From Plantibacter sp. Leaf314 (GTDB lineage: Bacteria > Actinomycetota > Actinomycetes > Actinomycetales > Microbacteriaceae), in assembly GCF_001423185.1 (NCBI RefSeq), contig NZ_LMOB01000001.1, positions 2,614,016-2,678,015 of the forward strand: 64,000 nucleotides of DNA. The letters are read 5' to 3'. Within the stretch, counting starts at the first letter, position 1, and the number at the start of each line of letters is the position of its first letter. The position numbers were made by a program, and so were the translations under genes. The notes under the pieces are model-generated. The model was given only the letters and a program-made list of their open reading frames with translations. It made no database searches and had not been told where the DNA came from. Positions 1 through 8,862 of this stretch are shown here, one piece after another.

Positions 1-38
1 CGCTGTCGCGTTCCCGGACCCCTGGACCGATGCCCTGT

Positions 39-280
39 CTCAGGAGTCGGCCGGTGTGTCGGCCGGGTGGGCACGCACCGCGCCGCAGTTCTCCTGAGTT
101 AGGGACGGACAGCTCGGCGGTACCCGTACTCAGGAGTTCGCGGGTGTGTCGGCCCGGTGGGCACGCGCCGCGCCGCAGTTCTCCTGAGTTGGGGACGGAC
201 AGCTCGGCGGTACCCGTTCTCAGGAGTTCGCGGATGTGTCGGCCCTGTGGGGACACGCCGCGCCGCAGTTCTCCTGAGTG
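39..280. repeat. Tandem array of three 60-bp inverted-repeat elements, period 90 bp
   Basis: Three copies of an element opening with CTCAGGAG and closing with CTCCTGAG start at 39, 129 and 219, so the period is exactly 90 bp. Each unit is about 60 bp with complementary ends, followed by a near-identical linker of about 30 bp that includes GACGGACAGCTCGGCGG. The element is a member of a family found at seven further loci in the window. The array ends 17 bp beyond the stop codon of the minus-strand reductase gene. Bases 1-38 show nothing recognisable. Confidence 0.9.
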
Positions 281-296
281 AGGGCAGTCCCGACGG

Positions 297-1313
297 TCAG
301 GCGCGGACGTCGACGACGATGCGGCCGTGGACCGAGCCGGAGAGGACCCGCTCGGCGGCGTCGACCGCGTCGGCGAGGGCGACCGTCTCGGTCAGGGTGT
401 CGAGGACGTCGAGGTCGAGCGCGCTGGTGACCCGCTCCCACGCCGCCTGCCGCAGGGGGAGGGGTGCCTCGACGGAGTTGACGCCGGCGAGGGTGACCCC
501 GCGCAGGATGAACGGCATGACCGACGTCGGGAGGTCGGACCCACCCGCGAGACCGCACGCGGCGACCGTCCCGCCGTACTCGACCTGCGACAGGACCGTC
601 GCGAGCGTCTGCCCACCGACCGAGTCGACGGCTCCCGCCCAGCGTTGGCTGCCGAGCGGCCGGCCGGCTGCGGCGAACTCCGCCCGATCGACGATCGAGG
701 AGGCGCCGAGCGTCCGAAGGGCGTCGCCCAGCTCGTCGACCCGACCGGTCGAGGCGGCGACCTCGAACCCGGCCGAGGCCAGCAGGGCGATCGCGATGCT
801 CCCGACCCCACCGCCTGCTCCCGTGACGAGCACGGGGAGCCCGCCGACACGGACGGCGCCGGAGGTCGCGCTGCCGTGTTCCAGCGCGAGCACGGCGAGG
901 GCAGCGGTGTACCCGGCGGTGCCGATCGCGGCGGCCTGTGCGCCCGTCACGTGATCGGGCACCCGGACGAGCGCGTCGGCGCGGACCCGGGCGCGCTCGG
1001 AGAGCCCGCCGTACCGGGTCTCGCTCAGGCCGTCGCCGAACAGGGCCACGCGGTCGCCGGCCGTCCAAGCGGGATCGCTCGATTCCGCGACGACACCGAC
1101 GAGGTCGATGCCGGCGATCATCGGGAACTCGCGGACGACACCCGGCTTCCCGGTGAGGACGAGGGCGTCCTTGTAGTTGATGCTGGAGAACTCGACGTCG
1201 ACGGTGACCGACTCGTCGGAGAGTTCGGCGTCGGCGAGATCGCGGAGCTCGACGGTCCGCGTGGGCTTCCCGCCCTCGTGCTCGACCTGCTCGATGACGT
1301 ATGCGCGGCCCAT
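297..1313 (-). CDS. AcuI/YhdH-family NADPH-dependent acrylyl-CoA reductase-like oxidoreductase
   Basis: A 338-residue medium-chain dehydrogenase/reductase of the zinc-free quinone-oxidoreductase type. The nucleotide-binding loop GAGGGVGS lies at residues 165-172, and the N-terminal part contains NYKDALVLTGKPGVV, typical of the YhdH/AcuI subgroup, which reduces acryloyl-CoA to propionyl-CoA with NADPH. The length matches the family (about 325-340). I chose the ATG at 1313 because the family N-terminus (RAYVIEQVE) begins there and GGGAG lies just upstream; the frame stays open further 5' only as GC-rich read-through. A role in detoxifying acrylyl-CoA or reducing quinones is inferred from the family; the substrate cannot be read from the sequence. 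The 3' end abuts the repeat array. Confidence 0.85.
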   Translation of the reverse strand: MGRAYVIEQVEHEGGKPTRTVELRDLADAELSDESVTVDVEFSSINYKDALVLTGKPGVVREFPMIAGIDLVGVVAESSDPAWTAGDRVALFGDGLSETRYGGLSERARVRADALVRVPDHVTGAQAAAIGTAGYTAALAVLALEHGSATSGAVRVGGLPVLVTGAGGGVGSIAIALLASAGFEVAASTGRVDELGDALRTLGASSIVDRAEFAAAGRPLGSQRWAGAVDSVGGQTLATVLSQVEYGGTVAACGLAGGSDLPTSVMPFILRGVTLAGVNSVEAPLPLRQAAWERVTSALDLDVLDTLTETVALADAVDAAERVLSGSVHGRIVVDVRA

Positions 1314-1378
1314 GGTGCTCCCGTCTCCGGCGTTGGCGCCGGTGGTTGGCTTCGTCGAGCCTACGCTTCCGGCTCGGG

Positions 1379-2203
1379 CTAGGTCACGTCGCGTCGCCAG
1401 GTGGTGGCGTAGCCGACGAGGGCGACGACGACACCGATCCCGAGCAGCACGAGCCCGCCCTGCCACCAGGTCAGCGCGTCCTGCTGCGCGGACATCATCG
1501 AGTAGAAGCTCGGGCCGACCAGCGCGTCGGTCGCGGCTCCGGGGAGGAACCGGCCGATCGACGCGGTGACCTCGGAGAACGACGACGCCAGCCGCAGGAG
1601 CGGCTCCACGAACTGGGTGAACGCGAGCACCACGATGATCGCACCGACCTGGCTCGGGAGGACGGCACCGAGGCCGACGCCGATCGCACCCCACAGCGCC
1701 ATGGCGAGGACCGCCCGGCCGATGAGCGCCCAGGTGTCGGGATCGGTCAACAGGGGATCGACTCCGCTGATCGCGAGAGCCCCGCCACCGAGACCGACCG
1801 ACGCCACGAGGGCGATCACACCGTAGAGCGCGCCCACACCGGTGAGGGCGAGGACCTTGCCGACGAGCACATGGCCGCGGTTCGGGTTGGCGAGGAACGT
1901 CGGCGTGAGGCTCTGATGCCGGAACTCACCGGTCGTGGCGAGCGCTCCGAGCAGCACCGGGAACACGTATCCGATGCTCGTCGCGAAACCGTAGATGAGG
2001 CTCGGTTGGGTGAGCATCTCGCTGGTCGCCTGAGCGCCGCCGCCGCTGGACTCCGCGGCCCCCGGGATGTTGGCGAACAGGAGCGCGGCCCCGGCCGCGG
2101 CGAAACCGACGTACACGAACAGGATGAGCGCGAGCCCCCACCACACGCGGGTGGTGAAGACCTTGAGGAATTCGGAACGGACAGCTGCCAGGAGCGAGGT
2201 CAT
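1379..2203 (-). CDS. ABC-2 type transporter permease
   Basis: A 274-residue integral membrane protein with about six predicted hydrophobic segments, starting with one at roughly residues 22-45 (WWGLALILFVYVGFAAAGAA) and ending in TTWRRDVT. The N-terminus MTSLLAAVRSEFLKVFTTR is typical of ABC-2 exporter permeases, with a short amphipathic start followed by the first membrane helix. It follows the ATPase gene with a 4-bp ATGA overlap (2200-2203), so the two are translationally coupled and should form one exporter. The substrate is unknown; such pairs often export antibiotics, lipids or peptides, but nothing here decides between them. Confidence 0.88.
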   Translation of the reverse strand: MTSLLAAVRSEFLKVFTTRVWWGLALILFVYVGFAAAGAALLFANIPGAAESSGGGAQATSEMLTQPSLIYGFATSIGYVFPVLLGALATTGEFRHQSLTPTFLANPNRGHVLVGKVLALTGVGALYGVIALVASVGLGGGALAISGVDPLLTDPDTWALIGRAVLAMALWGAIGVGLGAVLPSQVGAIIVVLAFTQFVEPLLRLASSFSEVTASIGRFLPGAATDALVGPSFYSMMSAQQDALTWWQGGLVLLGIGVVVALVGYATTWRRDVT

Positions 2204-3105
2204 GCGTGGTCCTCCCCGCCGCTGACGAGGGCGAGGAACGAATCCTCGAGCCCCGATCGATGCCGCGACAGTGCACTGAGCGGGATGCCTGCGGCGAGCG
2301 CGACGCGGCCGATGTCGATGGATTCGACGTCGTGCACGACGAGCCCCGAGCGGGCCTGGTCGAAGGTGTAGCCGGCGGCGGTGAGTGCCTCGGCGAGGCG
2401 TTCGTGCTCGGGCGAGTTGACGACGACCCGGAGGGTGTCGGCGGCGTCGAGGCTCGCGAGGGTGCCGACGTGCGCGAGGCGTCCCTTCGCGATGATGACG
2501 ACCTCGTCGACCGACTGCTGCACCTCGCTGAGCAGGTGGGAGCTGATGAGGACCGTCCGGCCCTCCGCCGCGAGCGCGGTCAGGAACCCGCGGATCCACT
2601 TGATGCCCTCGGGGTCGAGGCCGTTGATGGGCTCGTCGAGGACCAGCACACCGGGGTCACCGAGCAGCGCGGTCGCGAGACCGAGGCGTTGCCGCATACC
2701 GAGGGAGTACCCGGCGACGCGGCGGTCCGCCACGTCGAGCAGTCCGACCTGCGCGAGCACCGCATCGACGCGGTCGGACGGCAGCCGTGCCGCCGAGGCG
2801 TGCACCCGCAGGTGGTTGCGGGCGGTGCGCCCGGGGACGAAGCTCGCCGCCTCGAGGGCCGCGCCGACGGTCGCCGCCGGCACCGGGAGCTTGGCGTACG
2901 GCACGCCACCGAAGGTCGCGCTTCCCGAGCTGGGTTGCACGAGTCCGAGCAGCATGCGCAGGGTGGTGGTCTTCCCGGCGCCGTTCGGCCCGAGGAAGCC
3001 GGTGACCTTCCCCGGTTCCACGTGGAACGTCAGATCATCGACCGCTTGCACCGCCCCGAAGGATTTCGAGAGTCCGTCGAACTCGATCGTCACGCCAGCG
3101 GTCAT
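2200..3105 (-). CDS. ABC transporter ATP-binding protein (exporter type)
   Basis: A 301-residue ABC ATPase. Walker A GPNGAGKTT is at residues 39-47, the signature YSLGMRQ at 133-139 and Walker B LVLDEP at 154-159, followed by an H-loop within SSHLLSE. The C-terminal ~80 residues (from about 220) are the accessory region usual in CcmA/NatA/DrrA-like ATPases. The start ATG at 3105 gives the normal family N-terminus (VTIEFDGLSKSFG). It forms a two-gene unit with the downstream permease, sharing an ATGA overlap, and energises that exporter. Substrate not recognisable. Confidence 0.92.
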   Translation of the reverse strand: MTAGVTIEFDGLSKSFGAVQAVDDLTFHVEPGKVTGFLGPNGAGKTTTLRMLLGLVQPSSGSATFGGVPYAKLPVPAATVGAALEAASFVPGRTARNHLRVHASAARLPSDRVDAVLAQVGLLDVADRRVAGYSLGMRQRLGLATALLGDPGVLVLDEPINGLDPEGIKWIRGFLTALAAEGRTVLISSHLLSEVQQSVDEVVIIAKGRLAHVGTLASLDAADTLRVVVNSPEHERLAEALTAAGYTFDQARSGLVVHDVESIDIGRVALAAGIPLSALSRHRSGLEDSFLALVSGGEDHA

Positions 3106-3211
3106 CCGGTGCCTCCCCACGGGCGCGGCCGGATCCGCACCTCGTCCGTCCACGCTACCGGGGGCGATGCCGGTCGCGCATCGGCCGCTGGGGGGAGATC
3201 CGATCGGCCCG

Positions 3212-4165
3212 CTAGAGCCCGAGGGAGTCGAGCGATGCGCGGACGGCCGCGGCCGAGTCGGCGAACTGCTGCTGCTCACGCGGCGACATGGCGACCTCGA
3301 CCACCGAGCGCACCCCGGAGCGGTCGACGATGCTCGGCACCGACAGTGCCACGCCACTCACGCCGTGGTATCCGTCGAGCACGGTGCTCACCGGGAGGAT
3401 CGCGTGCTCGTCGCCGAGGATGGCTTCGACGATGCGTGCCCCCGACAGGCCGATCGCGTAGTTCGTCGCCCCCTTGCCCTCGATGACCCGGTAGGCGGCG
3501 GTGCGGACGTCGACGGCGATCTCGTCGAGCTGCTGCGCGGTGAAGCGTGAGCCGTCGGGCAGCTCCCAGTCGAGGATCGGTACGGGGCCGATGGTCGCCT
3601 GTGACCACAGGGGGAGTTCGCTGTCGCCGTGCTCGCCGACGATGAGCGCGTGCACGGCGGAGGTCGCGACCCCGGCGCGCTCGGCCAGGAGCCAGCGCAG
3701 GCGGGAGGTGTCGAGGACGGTCCCGGAGGAGAAGACCCGCTCCCGGGGCAGGCCGGTGATCTGCTGGGCGGCGGCGGTGAGGACGTCGCACGGGTTCGTG
3801 ACGAGCATGTAGACGGCGTCGGGCGCGTGCTCGACGAGTTTCGGGAGCAGCTGTTCGAGGATGCGGATGTTCGTCCCCGCGAGGTCGAGGCGGGTCTGGC
3901 CGGGTTCCTGTTTGGCGCCGGCCGTGATGACGACCACGTCGGCGTCGGCGACGACGGAGATGTCGTCACCACCGGTGATGCTGCTCGACCCGGTGAACTG
4001 CGTCCCGTGCGCGAGGTCGAGGACTTCGGCGGAGGCACGCTTGCCGTCGATGTCGTAGAGCGCGACCCGCCGGGCGCTGCCGCGGATGAGCGAGGCGTAG
4101 GCGAGGGACGAACCGACGCTTCCCGCCCCGATGATGGCCAGTTTCGACTTCGTGCGAACACCCAT
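3212..4165 (-). CDS. ldh: L-lactate dehydrogenase
   Basis: A 317-residue NAD-dependent L-lactate dehydrogenase interconverting pyruvate and L-lactate. The Rossmann loop GAGSVGS is at residues 13-19, the mobile substrate loop with KQEPGQTRLDL at 85-95 and the catalytic histidine in GEHGDSE at residue 179. The Gln in that loop region, rather than Arg, agrees with lactate rather than malate specificity. Length is normal for the family. It is a single gene. A -10-like CAAGAT sits 6 nt before the ATG, so it may be transcribed as a leaderless mRNA. It would be the fermentative counterpart to LldD at 30.6-31.9 kb. Confidence 0.95.
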   Translation of the reverse strand: MGVRTKSKLAIIGAGSVGSSLAYASLIRGSARRVALYDIDGKRASAEVLDLAHGTQFTGSSSITGGDDISVVADADVVVITAGAKQEPGQTRLDLAGTNIRILEQLLPKLVEHAPDAVYMLVTNPCDVLTAAAQQITGLPRERVFSSGTVLDTSRLRWLLAERAGVATSAVHALIVGEHGDSELPLWSQATIGPVPILDWELPDGSRFTAQQLDEIAVDVRTAAYRVIEGKGATNYAIGLSGARIVEAILGDEHAILPVSTVLDGYHGVSGVALSVPSIVDRSGVRSVVEVAMSPREQQQFADSAAAVRASLDSLGL

Positions 4166-4171
4166 GGCACC

Positions 4172-4177
4172 ATCTTG
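4172..4177 (-). promoter_or_regulatory. Candidate leaderless -10 box of ldh
   Basis: On the minus strand the hexamer reads CAAGAT, separated by exactly 6 nt (GGTGCC) from the ATG, with no Shine-Dalgarno sequence between. This matches the spacing of the other leaderless candidates in the window, although the first base deviates from TAnnnT. Confidence 0.4.
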
Positions 4178-4248
4178 GCAGGGGCGGATGTGCGTGGTCG
4201 GAGTCGAGCCCGTCAGCGCTCGGGTTGTCTCGATGTCGAGGTATCGCC

Positions 4249-4303
4249 CGCCCTTCGACCGGCTCAGAGAGCCCCTCCGGTCACCGAGCGTGTCGAAGGG
4301 CGT
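4249..4303. repeat. Inverted pair of the CCCTTCGAC-type short repeat, reaching into a coding region
   Basis: The sequence has CGCCCTTCGACCGGCTCAG on one side and its reverse-oriented relative CACCGAGCGTGTCGAAGGGC on the other. The right copy extends across the stop codon (4281-4283) and the last codons of the minus-strand SRPBCC gene, so the repeat supplies the protein's final residues. Confidence 0.75.
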
Positions 4304-4754
4304 CCGCCAGCCACCGGTTCCGTGCGCGGATGAGCCGCTGCAGATGCCTCGTCAGGGCGAGGTGCTCGGCGACGACCCCCAGGGGGCCGAGCGGTGCCGA
4401 GAAGGTGATGTCGTCGAGCATGATGGTGCGCGCCGTGCCCATCGGGCGCTCGAGTGGTTCGAAGAGGTGGATGTGCCGGAAGCTGCGGAACGGGCCGCTC
4501 ACCTGCTCGTCGGTGAAGCGGTCGTGTTCCTGGAACTCGGTGATCCGGCTCGTCATCGTCCACGGGATGCCGAAGTGCCGCGCGCGCCAGGTGACCGTCT
4601 CGCCCAGGCCGATGAGGCCGGAGGTCACTCCACCGATCGCGCGCTCGCCGGTGTGCTGCATCGAGCCGAGGTGCGCGTCGATCGAACGCGAGAGCTCGAA
4701 CGCCTGCTCCATCGTGCCGTCGAGCTCGGTGCGGAGGATGAAGTGGGAGGTCAC
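4281..4754 (-). CDS. SRPBCC-family protein
   Basis: A 157-residue protein with the pattern of a START/SRPBCC ligand-binding fold: an N-terminal strand (SHFILRTELDG), a helix with MEQAFELSRSID, several strands with TWRARHFGIPWTMTSRI and a long C-terminal helix from about residue 128. The start is a GTG at 4754, since the family N-terminus begins there and the next upstream gene ends at 4765. Function is unknown; such proteins bind hydrophobic ligands or are cyclase-like. It lies 10 bp downstream of trhO on the same strand and is probably co-transcribed. The last residues (about ALRHAR and stop) are encoded by a dispersed short repeat, so the C-terminus was probably remodelled by a repeat insertion. 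Confidence 0.75.
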   Translation of the reverse strand: MTSHFILRTELDGTMEQAFELSRSIDAHLGSMQHTGERAIGGVTSGLIGLGETVTWRARHFGIPWTMTSRITEFQEHDRFTDEQVSGPFRSFRHIHLFEPLERPMGTARTIMLDDITFSAPLGPLGVVAEHLALTRHLQRLIRARNRWLADALRHAR

Positions 4755-4764
4755 GGGTGCTCGC

Positions 4765-5730
4765 TCAGGCGATCGCGGCCGGCGCTGCGTCGGCGTGGAC
4801 GACGCACCGCGGGCCACCGGTCGGGCCGTCCGCATGCGCCTCGCAGACCACGAGTTGCGTCTTGCACGACGGGTCGGCGCAGTTCTGCAGGTGCTTCGTC
4901 GCCGTGTCGCAGACGACGCAGTGCCCGATGACGGCGGCGTGGTCGCTGAAGTCCAGCGAACCGCGCTTGTCGAACACGTACAACGAACCCTCCCAGAGGC
5001 CGTCGTCGCCGAACTGCTCGCCGTACCGGACGATGCCGCCGTCGAGTTGGTAGACCTCGCCGAAGCCGCGCGAGCGCATGAGCCCCGACAGCACCTCACA
5101 GCGGATGCCGCCGGTGCAATAGGTGACGACTGGCTTGTCCTTGAGGTGGTCGTACTTGCCGCTGTCCAGCTCTGCGACGAAGTCCCGCGTGGTCGCGACG
5201 TCGGGCACGACCGCGCCGGCGAACCGGCCGATCTCCGCCTCGAACGCGTTGCGGCCGTCGAAGAAGACGACCTCGTCGCCGCGTTCGGCCACGAGCTCGT
5301 GCAGTTCGGTGGGCTGGAGGTGCACCCCGCCGCCGGTGACGCCGTGTTCGTCCACCTGGAGTTCGCCGGGGGCGCCGAAGGACACGATCTCCTCGCGCAC
5401 CTTGACGCTGAGCTTCGGGAAGTCGCTGATCCGCCGCCACGGTGCGGGCCGGTGCTTTGCCGTGCGGACGGTGTCGTCCTCGACGAAGCCGGAACCGTCG
5501 CTCCACTTCACGTCCAGGCCGCGGAACGCGGGGTGCTCCGTCGTCTTCCGGACATAGAGCTTGCAGGCGTCGAGCTCGCCGCCGACGGTGCCGTTGATGC
5601 CGTCCTTCGAGATGAGGATGCGGCCGCGGAGACCGAGCGACTCGCAGAGGTCGCGCTGCCACAAGCGGATCGCCTCCGGGTCCGCGAGGGGCGCGAACGC
5701 GTAGTACAGGAGGATCTTCGGGTCGGCCAC
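4765..5730 (-). CDS. trhO: tRNA uridine(34) hydroxylase (rhodanese-related)
   Basis: A 321-residue member of the TrhO/YceA family, which hydroxylates U34 of certain tRNAs to 5-hydroxyuridine using molecular oxygen. The N-terminal acylphosphatase-like domain (to about residue 100, with ISKDGINGT) is followed by a rhodanese domain whose active-site loop CTGGIRCE puts the catalytic Cys at residue 205. A C-terminal cysteine cluster ([14 protein letters not shown] and a later CEAH, about 267-305) resembles a small metal-binding module found in part of the family. Length fits. It probably shares a transcript with the downstream SRPBCC gene. Confidence 0.92.
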   Translation of the reverse strand: MADPKILLYYAFAPLADPEAIRLWQRDLCESLGLRGRILISKDGINGTVGGELDACKLYVRKTTEHPAFRGLDVKWSDGSGFVEDDTVRTAKHRPAPWRRISDFPKLSVKVREEIVSFGAPGELQVDEHGVTGGGVHLQPTELHELVAERGDEVVFFDGRNAFEAEIGRFAGAVVPDVATTRDFVAELDSGKYDHLKDKPVVTYCTGGIRCEVLSGLMRSRGFGEVYQLDGGIVRYGEQFGDDGLWEGSLYVFDKRGSLDFSDHAAVIGHCVVCDTATKHLQNCADPSCKTQLVVCEAHADGPTGGPRCVVHADAAPAAIA

Positions 5731-5828
5731 CGGTCAATCGTAATCGCCGATGCACGGCCCACTCCCGCGTCCGGCCCCGGCTCCGGTCCCTGAGCTCCCG
5801 CCCCGTCCGATCCCGGAGGTCCCCCGTC

Positions 5829-5852
5829 CGGTCCCTGAGCTTGTCGAAGGGC
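5829..5852. repeat. Short dispersed repeat (GGTCCCTGAGCTTGTCGAAG)
   Basis: Reverse-oriented copy of the CCCTTCGACAAGCTCAGG repeat in the trhO-thiolase intergenic region. A truncated relative (GGTCCCTGAGCTC) lies at about 5786-5798. Confidence 0.8.
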
Positions 5853-5953
5853 ACCCGCCCCGATCCGCCTCCCGCCTTGTGTGCGGCCGACAAGCCTCGT
5901 GACCCCCGCGCACCGCGCGCCTAGGGTGGACGCAGACCTCGAAGGAGATGGCT

Positions 5954-7135
5954 ATGCGCACAGCAGTGATCGTCGACGCGATCCGGACCCCGTCCGGCCG
6001 TGGCAAACCGGGCGGAGCGCTGAACACGGTGCATCCGACGGACCTCCTCGCCGGCACGATCCGCGCGCTCGTGGAGCGGACCGGCATCGACCCGGCCGTG
6101 ATCGAGGACGTCTACGCCGGCTGCGTCACCCAGTCCGGCGAGCAGGGGCAGAACATCGCGCGGAACGCGGCGCTCGCCGCAGGCCTCCCGCAGGAGACCC
6201 CCGGCACGACGATCGACCGCCAGTGCGGTTCCAGCCAGCAGGCGACGACCTTCGCCGCGCAGAGCGTCATGGCGGCGGGGAACGACGTCGTGATCGCCTG
6301 CGGCGTCGAGTCGATGAGTCGTGCGCCCATGGGGTCCAACGTGCAGGGGGCGGATCCGTTCGGTGCAGCGCTCCGCGCTCGGTTCCCCGACGGACTGGTG
6401 GGCCAGGGCATCTCGGCCGAGCTCATCGCCGCCCGGTGGAACCTGGGCCGGGATGAGCTCGACGCCTTCGCCGCGCGCTCCCACGAGCGGGCCGCGGCCA
6501 CCTGGGCGTCCGGCGGCTTCGACCGTGAGGTCGTCGCGGTCACCCTCCCGGACGGCTCGGTCGTCACCACCGACGAGACGGTCCGTGCCGGGACGACGCC
6601 CGAGGGACTCGCGGGGCTCCCCGCCGTCTTCCACGACGACCGCCTGGCGGCCCGTTTCCCCGAGATCGCCTGGCGGATCACGCCGGGGAACGCCTCGCCA
6701 CTCACGGACGGCGCCTCGGCCGCGCTCATCATGAGCGAGGTGCGGGCGGCGGAGCTTGGGCTCACCCCGCGTGCCCGCTTCGTCTCCTTCGCCGCGGTCG
6801 GCAGCGATCCGATCGAGATGCTCACCGGCATCCTCCCCGCCACGCGTCGCATCCTCGAGCGCAGCGGACTCGACGTCGACGACATCGACGCGTTCGAGGT
6901 CAACGAGGCCTTCGCCTCCGTGCCGCTCGCGTGGCAGCGCGAGTTCGGGGTGGACGACGAGCGGCTCAACCCGCGTGGCGGGGCGATCGCCCTCGGACAT
7001 CCGCTCGGCGCCTCCGGGACGAAGCTGCTCGCCACCCTGCTGGGTCAGCTGGAGGCGACCGGCGGGCGCTACGGCCTGCAGACGATGTGCGAGGGCGGCG
7101 GCATGGCCAACGCGACGATCATCGAGCGGCTGTGA
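5954..7135 (+). CDS. Acetyl-CoA acyltransferase / thiolase
   Basis: A 393-residue thiolase: thiolytic cleavage of 3-ketoacyl-CoA or the reverse Claisen condensation. The acyl-accepting Cys is at residue 91 (DRQCGSSQ), the histidine in [14 protein letters not shown] and the second catalytic Cys in MCEGGGMAN near the C-terminus. I chose the ATG at 5954 because AGGAG at 5943-5947 is 6 nt upstream; the alternative ATG at 5948 directly abuts that site and has no room for it. First gene of a four-gene operon with a 3-hydroxyacyl-CoA dehydrogenase-like SDR, an enoyl-CoA hydratase and a second SDR, so a role in fatty-acid or branched-chain acyl-CoA degradation is likely. Chain-length specificity cannot be read. 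Confidence 0.93.
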   Translation: MRTAVIVDAIRTPSGRGKPGGALNTVHPTDLLAGTIRALVERTGIDPAVIEDVYAGCVTQSGEQGQNIARNAALAAGLPQETPGTTIDRQCGSSQQATTFAAQSVMAAGNDVVIACGVESMSRAPMGSNVQGADPFGAALRARFPDGLVGQGISAELIAARWNLGRDELDAFAARSHERAAATWASGGFDREVVAVTLPDGSVVTTDETVRAGTTPEGLAGLPAVFHDDRLAARFPEIAWRITPGNASPLTDGASAALIMSEVRAAELGLTPRARFVSFAAVGSDPIEMLTGILPATRRILERSGLDVDDIDAFEVNEAFASVPLAWQREFGVDDERLNPRGGAIALGHPLGASGTKLLATLLGQLEATGGRYGLQTMCEGGGMANATIIERL

Positions 7136-7205
7136 CCGCCGTGCGTTCCGCTCCCCGTCCCTCGCACGTGTCGAGGGGCCACCACTGGAGGAAGGGATCA
7201 CCGCC

Positions 7206-7985
7206 ATGGATGTGACCGGAAGCTCGGCGATCGTCACCGGCGGCGCCTCAGGACTCGGCTTCGCGACCGCGACCCGCCTGGCCGGAGCGGGCGCGCGCGT
7301 CGTGCTCGTCGACCTGCCCGGTTCCGCGGGCGAGGAGCGGGCCGAGGAGTTGGGCGGCTTCGCCACCTTCGTCCCGGCAGACGTGACCGACGGTGAGCAG
7401 GTGCAGGCGGCCGTCGAGGCGGCGACGTCGCGCGGCCCGCTCCGGGTCGTCGTCAACTGCGCGGGGATCGCACCACCGGCGAAGGTGCTGGGGCGCGACG
7501 GTCCCGCAGACCTCGGAGCGTTCGAACGGGTGCTGCGGGTCAACGTCCTCGGTACGTTCAACGTCATCCGACTCACGGCCGACGCCATGCAGCACAACGA
7601 ACCGGACGGCGACGCCTCCGACGGTGGAGGGGATCGCGGCGTCATCGTCAACACGGCCTCGGTCGCCGCGTTCGACGGCCAGATCGGCCAGCCCGCATAC
7701 GCCGCGTCGAAGGGTGCCGTGCACTCGATGACCCTGCCGATCGCCCGCGAGCTGGCGCGCCACGCGATCCGGGTCGTGACGATCGCGCCGGGGATCATGG
7801 AGACGCCCATGCTCGCGGGGCTGCCGGAAGCGGCGCAGGCGTCGCTCGGGCAGCAGGTCCCGTATCCGGCCCGGCTCGGCCGGCCCGACGAGTACGCCGC
7901 CCTCGCGCTCCACATCATCGAGAACGGCTACCTCAACGGCGAGACGATCCGCCTCGACGGCGCGATCCGGATGGCGCCCAAGTGA
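7206..7985 (+). CDS. SDR-family 3-hydroxyacyl-CoA dehydrogenase (type II/HSD10-like)
   Basis: A 259-residue short-chain dehydrogenase. The NAD-binding motif TGGASGLG is at residues 11-18, NCAG at 84-87, Ser at 152, and the catalytic pair YAASK at 165-169. The overall pattern, including [16 protein letters not shown] and the end [10 protein letters not shown], resembles the HSD17B10 / type-2 3-hydroxyacyl-CoA dehydrogenase branch, which oxidises L-3-hydroxyacyl-CoA for the thiolase. The ATG at 7206 is chosen from the family N-terminus, with GGAAGGGA at about 7191-7198 upstream. It is the second gene of the beta-oxidation-type operon. Confidence 0.88.
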   Translation: MDVTGSSAIVTGGASGLGFATATRLAGAGARVVLVDLPGSAGEERAEELGGFATFVPADVTDGEQVQAAVEAATSRGPLRVVVNCAGIAPPAKVLGRDGPADLGAFERVLRVNVLGTFNVIRLTADAMQHNEPDGDASDGGGDRGVIVNTASVAAFDGQIGQPAYAASKGAVHSMTLPIARELARHAIRVVTIAPGIMETPMLAGLPEAAQASLGQQVPYPARLGRPDEYAALALHIIENGYLNGETIRLDGAIRMAPK

Positions 7986-8037
7986 GCGGCCGCCCACCGA
8001 TCGACGCATCGACCCATCACCGACCAGGGAGCACCAC

Positions 8038-8862
8038 GTGACCAGTGACGACACGATCCTCTTCGAGGTGAGCGACGGCCTCGCGCACCTCACGCTCAAC
8101 CGTCCCAAGAGTCTCAACGCGATCGACGACCGCGCGGCCAGGCGGTGGCGCGACCTCGCGATCGAGATCGCCGAGCGGGAGGACGTCGAGGCGGTCCTGT
8201 TCGACGCCAACGGTCCGGCGTTCTGCGCGGGCGGTGACGTCCTCGCGATGGCGGGCATGGGCGACGGCAGTCCGGGGTCGACCGGCGCCTTCGTCACGGA
8301 GCTCGCGGACCTCATCCACGAGGGGCACCGGACGCTGCAGCAGGCCGCGAAGCCGATCGTCGCCGCGGTGCAGGGCGCCGTCGCCGGAGGCGGGCTGGGC
8401 TTCATGCTCGTCGCGGACGTCATCATCGCCTCGGACCGCGCCAAGTTCGTCAGCAAGTACGCCGACATCGGCCTCACGCCGGATTGCGGGGTGAGCACGC
8501 TCCTGCCCGAGGCGGTCGGGATGCGCCGGGCCCTCGAACTCACGCTGAGCCCGCGGATGTTGAGTGCCGAGGAGGCGCTCGACTGGGGGCTCGTCACCGA
8601 GGTCGTCCCGGCCGAACAGCTCGACGCGCGGGCCCGCGAGGTGGCCGCGTTCTGGTTGACCGGCGCGACGGCCGCGTTCGGACAGGCGAGGCGCCTGCTC
8701 CGGGCAGGCGTCGGCAGGACGTACCAGGACGCACTCGACGACGAGGCCCGCACGATCGGCGCCGCCATCGAGACACCGGAGTCCGTCGCCCGCGTCTCGG
8801 CGTTCGCCGCCGCCTCAGCCAAACGCGCAACCGCCACCACCCCGAAGGAGCCCACCGCATGA
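8038..8862 (+). CDS. Enoyl-CoA hydratase/isomerase family protein
   Basis: A 274-residue crotonase-fold enzyme. The oxyanion-hole segment FCAGGD lies at residues 62-67, and a second one is in AVAGGGLGFMLVADVIIAS at about 117-135. It hydrates enoyl-CoA or isomerises double bonds; the acid/base residues are not both obvious, so hydratase versus isomerase is left open. The start is a GTG at 8038, with CAGGGAG at about 8024-8030 as ribosome-binding site. Its TGA overlaps the ATG of the next gene by four bases (ATGA, 8859-8862), so translation is coupled. Third gene of the operon. Confidence 0.9.
   Translation: MTSDDTILFEVSDGLAHLTLNRPKSLNAIDDRAARRWRDLAIEIAEREDVEAVLFDANGPAFCAGGDVLAMAGMGDGSPGSTGAFVTELADLIHEGHRTLQQAAKPIVAAVQGAVAGGGLGFMLVADVIIASDRAKFVSKYADIGLTPDCGVSTLLPEAVGMRRALELTLSPRMLSAEEALDWGLVTEVVPAEQLDARAREVAAFWLTGATAAFGQARRLLRAGVGRTYQDALDDEARTIGAAIETPESVARVSAFAAASAKRATATTPKEPTA

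Noticed and set aside
39..280. Possible CRISPR array because of regular 90-bp spacing
   Set aside because: Both the repeat and the intervening linkers are nearly the same in all units, there are no unique spacers, and no cas genes are nearby.
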